NCBI GenBank assembly: GCA_022750355.1
Contig: JAKIVW010000021.1
Span: 1-17,957, forward strand
Origin: Thermoplasmata archaeon
GTDB taxonomy: Archaea; Thermoplasmatota; Thermoplasmata; Lutacidiplasmatales; UBA184
Length of the DNA stretch: 17,957 nt
Direction: 5' to 3'
Below the pieces are notes generated by a model. That model worked only from the letters and a program-made list of their open reading frames with translations. It did no database searches and had not been told where the DNA came from. The translations under genes were made by a program, and so were the position numbers. Within the stretch, counting starts at the first letter, position 1. Each line of letters starts with the position of its first letter. Of this stretch, positions 13,544 to 17,957 are shown piece after piece.

Positions 13544-15031
13544 CTACTCGGTATCGATCTGGGCCTTTTGGAGTTTCGCCGAGAAGTCGACGAAGACCGT
13601 CTTGATCTCCGTGAACTCTTCGATGGCCGCGGTGCCGGCTTCGCGCCCGCCGTTGCCGGTGTTCTTCACGCCACCGAACGGAAGTTGCACCTCCGCGCCG
13701 ATGGTCGGGGCGTTGATGTACGTGATTCCCGCCTCGAGGTCCTCGATCGCCCGGAAGGCCCGGTTCACGTCCCTCGTATAGATGGACGACGAGAGTCCGT
13801 ACGCCACGTCGTTCGCCACGCGGACGGCTTCGTCGTAGTTCCCGACGCGGATGACCGAGAGGACCGGCCCGAAGATCTCCTCCTTGGAGATGCGGCTTCC
13901 GTGCTTGGTTTCGAAGATCGTGGGCGCGAGGAAGTAGCCGCGGTCGTAGACCCCGCCGGTGAGCTTCGTCCCTCCGGTGAGCAGGGTCGCCTCCTTCTTG
14001 CCGATCTCGATGTACTCGAGGATCTTCTTCTCCTGGTCGGCCGACGCGACCGGTCCCATGCCGGTCTTCGGGTCGAGCGGGTCCCCGACCGAAAAGTGCG
14101 AGAGCCGCTCGGTGAGCATGTGGAGGAACGTGTCGTAGACCTTCTCGTGCACGATCAGGCGGCTGGTCGCCGTGCACCGTTGGCCCGAGGTCCCGAACGC
14201 CCCGAACAACACCCCCTCGAGGGCGAGGGGAAGGTCCGCGTCCTCCATCAGGATCACCGGGTTCTTCCCCCCCAGCTCGAGGTGGACCATCTTGAGCCCG
14301 CGCGCGCCGCGAACGTAGACCTCCCGTCCGGCGTCGACCCCGCCGGTGAACGAGACCGCCCGGATCCGGGGGTCCTCCACCAGGGCCGTTCCCACGACGC
14401 TGCCGCTTCCGGTCACCAGGTTGAGGACCCCCGGCGGAACGCCGGCGGCCTCGTAGACCTTCACGACCTCGGTCGCGCAGAGTGCGGTGTTGGACGCCGG
14501 CTTGAGCACCACCGTGTTGCCGGAGATCAACGCCGCGGCGATCTTCCAGTTCGGGATCGCGGTCGGGAAGTTCCAGGGCGTGATGCACGCCACAACCCCC
14601 TTGGGCTGACGGACGGTAAGGCAGAACTTGCGGCGGAGTTCGGAGGGAACGGTCTCGCCGAAAAGGCGACGGCCCTCCCCGGCCATGTACTCGATGAAAT
14701 CGATCGACTCCTGGACGTCCCCCAGCCCTTCCCCGATGACCTTACCCATCTCCTGGGTGACGATCTGGCCGACGGCGGCCTTCCGCTCGGTCAACTTTTG
14801 CGCGGCCGCCAGGAGGACCGCGCCCCGCTTGGGGGCGGGGGTCGATTTCCAGGCTGGGAAGGCTTCCGCGGCGGCCCCGATGGCCCGGTCGACGTCCGCG
14901 GGGGTCGCCGACACGAACGAGGCGAGGGGCTCTTTCGTGGCGGGGTTGATCGTTTCGAACCGCTTCGCTCCCGGCGGATTCACCCACTTTCCACCGATGA
15001 ACAGGCCGAACTCCTCCACGTGAGACGACAT
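13544..15031 (-). CDS. NAD(P)-dependent aldehyde dehydrogenase
   Basis: A 495-residue cytosolic enzyme oxidising an aldehyde to the acid. All family motifs are present: TPWNFP with catalytic N154, LKPAS with K177 for the cofactor, LELGGKNP with the general base E252, GTSGQRCTATS with the nucleophile C286, and EEIFGPVL near residue 390. WKSTPAPKRG, TATSRLIV and GNTVVLKPA resemble archaeal 2-oxoglutarate-semialdehyde dehydrogenases as I remember them, whereas TGNGGREAG near the C-terminus is more like aminoadipate-semialdehyde dehydrogenases. The substrate is therefore left open. The ATG at 15031 begins the normal N-terminus (FGLFIGGKWV). Its promoter region is shared divergently with serS, and a small helical protein follows five bases after the stop. 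Confidence 0.94.
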   Translation of the reverse strand: MSSHVEEFGLFIGGKWVNPPGAKRFETINPATKEPLASFVSATPADVDRAIGAAAEAFPAWKSTPAPKRGAVLLAAAQKLTERKAAVGQIVTQEMGKVIGEGLGDVQESIDFIEYMAGEGRRLFGETVPSELRRKFCLTVRQPKGVVACITPWNFPTAIPNWKIAAALISGNTVVLKPASNTALCATEVVKVYEAAGVPPGVLNLVTGSGSVVGTALVEDPRIRAVSFTGGVDAGREVYVRGARGLKMVHLELGGKNPVILMEDADLPLALEGVLFGAFGTSGQRCTATSRLIVHEKVYDTFLHMLTERLSHFSVGDPLDPKTGMGPVASADQEKKILEYIEIGKKEATLLTGGTKLTGGVYDRGYFLAPTIFETKHGSRISKEEIFGPVLSVIRVGNYDEAVRVANDVAYGLSSSIYTRDVNRAFRAIEDLEAGITYINAPTIGAEVQLPFGGVKNTGNGGREAGTAAIEEFTEIKTVFVDFSAKLQKAQIDTE

Positions 15032-15067
15032 TTTCCGAAGCGCTCCGGTGGGGCCATCGCCCCAGAA

Positions 15068-15085
15068 GGTACTTAGGAGTTTGCG
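15068..15085 (-). promoter_or_regulatory. BRE/TATA-like promoter of the aldehyde dehydrogenase gene
   Basis: The minus strand reads CGCAAACTCCTAAGTACC, an A-rich BRE-like part followed by CCTAAGTA, about 45 nt before the ATG, which would leave a short leader of roughly 18 nt. It is divergent from the serS element at 15100-15113, with 14 nt between them. Confidence 0.4.
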
Positions 15086-15099
15086 GGCGGGGCCTCAGG

Positions 15100-15113
15100 G
15101 CAAAGCCTTTTCG
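15100..15113 (+). promoter_or_regulatory. BRE/TATA-like promoter of serS
   Basis: GCAAAGCCTTTTCG ends about 23 nt before the GTG at 15136. Its first 12 bases are identical to the element before the zinc-ribbon gene (8001-7990, minus strand), at nearly the same distance from the start codon. Confidence 0.55.
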
Positions 15114-15135
15114 ACCGACGGCTTCCGGTTTCCTC

Positions 15136-16431
15136 GTGATCGACCTCGACCTCCTCCGCAAGGAACCGACGAAGGTCGAGGAGAACCTGGCCCGCCGGAA
15201 GAACCCGGTGTACGTCCGCCTGCTCGCCGAGGTGCGGCAGCAGGACGAATTGTGGCGAGCGAGCCTGCGCACTTCGGATGAACTTCGCCGCCGACGGAAC
15301 GATCTCAGCCGCCGGATCGGCGAATCTCGGGCGGAGGGAACCCCGTCCGCCGAGATCGAGGCCGAAGCGAAGACGATCCCCGACGCGTTGCGCGCGGCCG
15401 AGGCCCAGGAAACGGAGCTGCTCCACGCTCGGGACGCCCTGCTCAAGCGGATCCCCAACCTGATGGACGATTCCGTCCCGTTCGGCGCGGACGACTCGGA
15501 GAACGTCGTGCTGTCGACCTGGGGCAGACCCAACGCGGACGGTGCGTCGCTCAAGTCCCACGGGGAGGTCCTCGAAGGACTCGGAATGGCCGAGTTCGAG
15601 CGAGCTCGACGCGCGAGCGGTGCCGGTTTCTACTACCTCCGCGGCGACGTCGTGCTCCTGGACCTGGCGCTCCAACGGTTCGCTCTCGACCTCCTGACCC
15701 AGCGCGGCTTCACCCCGGTCGCCCCGCCGTACATGCTCCGCCGCGCCCCCTACGAGGGAGTCACCGACCTCGCGGACTTCGAGAACGTGATGTACAAGGT
15801 GGAGGGGGAGGACCTCTACCTCATCGCCACCAGCGAACACCCGCTCGCGGCCCTCTACCAAGGGGAGATCCTGGACGAGGACCAGCTCCCGTTCCGGCTC
15901 GCCGGGGTGAGCCCGTGTTTCCGGAAGGAGATCGGGGGCCACGGCGTGGACCAGAAAGGCATCTTCCGCGTCCACCAGTTCCAGAAGGTGGAGCAGTTCG
16001 TCTTCTGCCGACCGGAAGACTCTCCGACCATCCTCGAGGAGCTCCGGGCCAACGCCGAAGAGGTGTTTCGTCAACTCGGCGTTCCTTACCGAGTCGTCAA
16101 TGTCTGTACGGGCGACCTGGGTACGGTGGCGGCCAAGAAGTACGATATCGAAGCGTGGTTCCCCCGCCAACAAGCGTTCCGGGAGGTCGTGAGCTGCTCC
16201 AACTGCACGGACTATCAAGCTCGACGTCTCGGGATCCGCCTCGGGAAGGCGGGGCGGCCCGGGAAACTCGTGCCCCACACCCTCAACTCGACGGCCGTGG
16301 CGACCTCCCGGGGCCTGGCCGTGATCCTCGAGCAGTTCCAGCAGCCGGACGGTTCCGTGACGATCCCCGATGTGCTGCGTCCGTACATGGGTGGACGCTC
16401 GTCCCTCGCCCGCGCCGTCGCGAAGGCCTGA
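15136..16431 (+). CDS. serS: seryl-tRNA synthetase
   Basis: A class II aminoacyl-tRNA synthetase charging tRNA-Ser with serine. The 431-residue protein has the standard (common, not methanogenic-type) SerRS architecture. An N-terminal helical hairpin arm (about residues 1-110, with DELRRRRNDLSRRIGESR) grips the long variable arm of tRNA-Ser. The catalytic core has the TSEH serine-site motif (232-235), motif 2 around FRKEIGGHGVDQKGIFRVHQ (262-281, with R263), CSNCTDYQARR (354-364) and motif 3 TLNSTAVATSRGLAVILEQ (382-400, with R392). The GTG start gives the typical MIDLDLLRKEP N-terminus and follows a promoter-like element at leaderless spacing. It is divergent from the aldehyde dehydrogenase gene, and hef follows 81 nt after the stop. 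Confidence 0.98.
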   Translation: MIDLDLLRKEPTKVEENLARRKNPVYVRLLAEVRQQDELWRASLRTSDELRRRRNDLSRRIGESRAEGTPSAEIEAEAKTIPDALRAAEAQETELLHARDALLKRIPNLMDDSVPFGADDSENVVLSTWGRPNADGASLKSHGEVLEGLGMAEFERARRASGAGFYYLRGDVVLLDLALQRFALDLLTQRGFTPVAPPYMLRRAPYEGVTDLADFENVMYKVEGEDLYLIATSEHPLAALYQGEILDEDQLPFRLAGVSPCFRKEIGGHGVDQKGIFRVHQFQKVEQFVFCRPEDSPTILEELRANAEEVFRQLGVPYRVVNVCTGDLGTVAAKKYDIEAWFPRQQAFREVVSCSNCTDYQARRLGIRLGKAGRPGKLVPHTLNSTAVATSRGLAVILEQFQQPDGSVTIPDVLRPYMGGRSSLARAVAKA

Positions 16432-16475
16432 GCCCGGTCACGCCCTAGCCCGGAGTCCGGCTCGTCCGAGGGAAG

Positions 16476-16508
16476 CGACTATCCCTCAGTCGACCTAACC
16501 CGCCGAGG
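16476..16508 (+). promoter_or_regulatory. TATA-like element (16478-16484) and weak ribosome binding site (16504-16508) of hef
   Basis: ACTATCC lies about 30 nt before the GTG at 16513, and GAGGT ends four bases before it. Both are weak but are the only such signals in the serS-hef gap. Confidence 0.3.
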
Positions 16509-16512
16509 TCCT

Positions 16513-17957
16513 GTGGGTGCGCAACGCCGACTCGATGATTTCTCGTCGGCCGGGGAGGCACCGGCCCCGCTCGCCGTTCGGCCCGGCCGGGAGCACCCGC
16601 CGCCACTGCCGGGGGTGTGGCAGGTCGTGGAGGGGTTGGTGGAGCATCCTCTGCTCCGCCCGGGTGTGATCCGCGCGCTCCCGTTCCAGATCGAAGCCGC
16701 GCGGGTCGGACTGGACGACGATCTGCTGGTCGTCCTCCCGACCGGACTCGGCAAGACCGTGGTCGCCGCCTTGATCGTGGCCGAAGTTCTCCGTCGCCAG
16801 GCCGGGAAGGTCCTGGTACTCGCTCCCACCCGCCCTCTCGTCCAGCAACATTCGGACTCGTTCCGCCAATGGCTCGTCCCGCTCCGGACGGCCCGGTTCA
16901 CCGGCACGGTCCACCGACCGGTTCGTGAAGGGGGCTGGGCCGACTCGGACATCATCTTCGCCACCCCCGAGATCGTGCAGAACGACCTGGTCGCGGGACG
17001 GTACGACCTCAAGGAGGTCGCTCTCATCGTCTTCGACGAGGCCCATCACGCCGTGGGCAAGTACGTTTACGTGCCCATCGCCGAGCGCTACCGGACCGAG
17101 CGCCCGACCGGAGGTCACATCCTGGCCCTGACCGCGTCGCCCGGGGGACGCGACGAGCACATCGAGGAGGTCGTGGCGGCGCTGGGAGTCACGCGCATCG
17201 AGGCCCATAGCCGGGAAGACCCCGGAGTGGCGGAGTACGTCCAACCGATCGACGTCGACTACCTTTGGGTCGACCTGGCCCCGGTCGCGCAAGCGATCCG
17301 CACCGACCTCGAGACGGCGGCGCACGCGGCGGGTCGCAAGCTCCAGAAGATGGGCTTCCTCCGAAAGAAGCCGATCGACTCGATCTCGGCCACGGACTTG
17401 ATCGCGCTCCGGAGCGAGATCTTCGCGCGGCCCGGGCCGATGGTCCGAAAATTCGGCCCGCTGTTCCACCAACTCATCCTGCTGCACCTCCACCACGCCC
17501 AGGAGCGGTTGGAGACCCAGGGGGTCGCCCCGTTCCTCCAGTACCTCGAGCGGGTCGGGGCGAAGGAAAAGCCCTCTCGGGGGGACCTCGCCTTCCTCAA
17601 ACTTCCCGAGGTCGCTTCGGCCCGGACCGTCGCCGCGGAGTTTCTCCGCAACTCCAAGGAAGCCTCCCACCCCAAGCTCGACGCCCTGGTCGGGCTGGTC
17701 CGAGAGACCCTCGGGGCCGCGACGGATCGCCCGGTTCGTATCCTGGTGTTCGCCCAGTACCGGGACACCATCCAATCCATTCAGGAGATCCTCGAGGTCA
17801 ACGGTTGGGCGGTGGCCCGATTCGTGGGCCAGGCGACGCGCGACAAGGACGACAAGGGGATGACACAGAAGGAACAGGCCCGGGTGCTCGCGGGGTTCCG
17901 GGCGGGGCAGTTCCCCGTCCTCGTCGCCAGCAGCGTCGCCGAGGAGGGCCTGGACAT
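16513..17957 (+). CDS. hef: Hef/FANCM-type DNA repair helicase, N-terminal part (truncated by the window end)
   Basis: A superfamily 2 helicase acting on stalled forks and branched DNA; archaeal Hef normally continues into an XPF-like nuclease domain, which would lie beyond the window. The 481 codons seen contain the Q-like region RALPFQIEAARVGL, Walker A LPTGLGKT (75-82), motif Ia APTRPLVQQH, ATPEIVQNDL, the DEAH box VFDEAHHAVG (D175-H178), TASPGG (motif III region), a long insert between the two RecA lobes, and the second-lobe motifs ILVFAQYRDT and VLVASSVAEEGLD. The frame is open from the serS stop; GTG 16513 is the only plausible start in that interval. The first residues contain QRRLDDF, a possible PCNA-binding motif, followed by a Pro-rich linker. 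No break was seen. Confidence 0.93.
   Translation, partial: MGAQRRLDDFSSAGEAPAPLAVRPGREHPPPLPGVWQVVEGLVEHPLLRPGVIRALPFQIEAARVGLDDDLLVVLPTGLGKTVVAALIVAEVLRRQAGKVLVLAPTRPLVQQHSDSFRQWLVPLRTARFTGTVHRPVREGGWADSDIIFATPEIVQNDLVAGRYDLKEVALIVFDEAHHAVGKYVYVPIAERYRTERPTGGHILALTASPGGRDEHIEEVVAALGVTRIEAHSREDPGVAEYVQPIDVDYLWVDLAPVAQAIRTDLETAAHAAGRKLQKMGFLRKKPIDSISATDLIALRSEIFARPGPMVRKFGPLFHQLILLHLHHAQERLETQGVAPFLQYLERVGAKEKPSRGDLAFLKLPEVASARTVAAEFLRNSKEASHPKLDALVGLVRETLGAATDRPVRILVFAQYRDTIQSIQEILEVNGWAVARFVGQATRDKDDKGMTQKEQARVLAGFRAGQFPVLVASSVAEEGLD

Noticed and set aside
15073..16278. Long minus-strand open frame (401 codons) opposite serS
   Set aside because: Antisense shadow of a motif-complete SerRS gene; no recognisable domain.
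16495..17775. Long minus-strand open frame (426 codons) opposite hef
   Set aside because: Antisense shadow; the helicase motifs are all on the plus strand.
1..17957. CRISPR arrays, insertion sequences, transposase or integrase genes, defence systems
   Set aside because: No regularly spaced repeats and no such protein motifs were seen. The only mobile-element hint is the small toxin-antitoxin island at tRNA-Ala.

Overview
The window is a compact, GC-rich piece of an archaeal chromosome. The evidence is an Orc1/Cdc6 initiator, the start of a Hef/FANCM-type helicase, an isopentenyl phosphate kinase (IPK), a stand-alone Elp3, two tRNA genes without encoded CCA, and starts preceded at about 25-30 nt by BRE/TATA-like elements rather than bacterial -10/-35 boxes. 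The large secreted protein with a C-terminal membrane anchor and Pro-rich tail, the type II IPP isomerase and the ordinary SerRS would fit a GC-rich member of the Thermoplasmatota. That placement is inference; no marker gene was searched.

Layout. 1-1046: aldo/keto reductase (minus), followed by a low-confidence coding-like remnant. 1050-2260: a small accessory island with a strong hairpin, a RelB/VapB-like antitoxin gene and a RelE/ParE-like toxin gene broken by one in-frame TAG. It is bounded by a 13-nt direct repeat, one copy of which overlaps the 3' end of a tRNA-Ala(TGC) gene. 2407-3396: luciferase-like flavin/F420 oxidoreductase. 3487-5970: large anchored surface protein (minus). 6126-6794: metallo-beta-lactamase-fold hydrolase. 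6847-6921: tRNA-Pro(CGG) (minus). 6953-7266: gene-free stretch with several inverted repeats. 7303-7758: SRPBCC/AHSA1 protein. 7739-7963: zinc-ribbon-like small protein on the opposite strand.

11665-8023 (minus) is a tight unit: small two-helix membrane protein, IPK, type II IPP isomerase (fni) and elp3. ipk/fni and fni/elp3 overlap by 14 and 16 nt. IPK makes isopentenyl diphosphate from isopentenyl phosphate and Fni isomerises it to dimethylallyl diphosphate, the last steps of an archaeal mevalonate route to ether lipids. Elp3 is a tRNA wobble-uridine modifier co-carried with them.

11666-11860 is the intergenic region in front of orc1/cdc6. It holds nested inverted repeats with AAACG cores and is a candidate replication origin. 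After orc1 come a 69-residue charged helical protein and an aldehyde dehydrogenase (both minus). serS and a truncated hef then run off the right edge on the plus strand.

Several genes share a recognisable promoter form, an A-rich BRE-like stretch followed by a CCTTTT/CCTTTA-like box about 25-28 nt before the start codon. Many transcripts are therefore probably leaderless or nearly so. Some genes also have a clear Shine-Dalgarno sequence.
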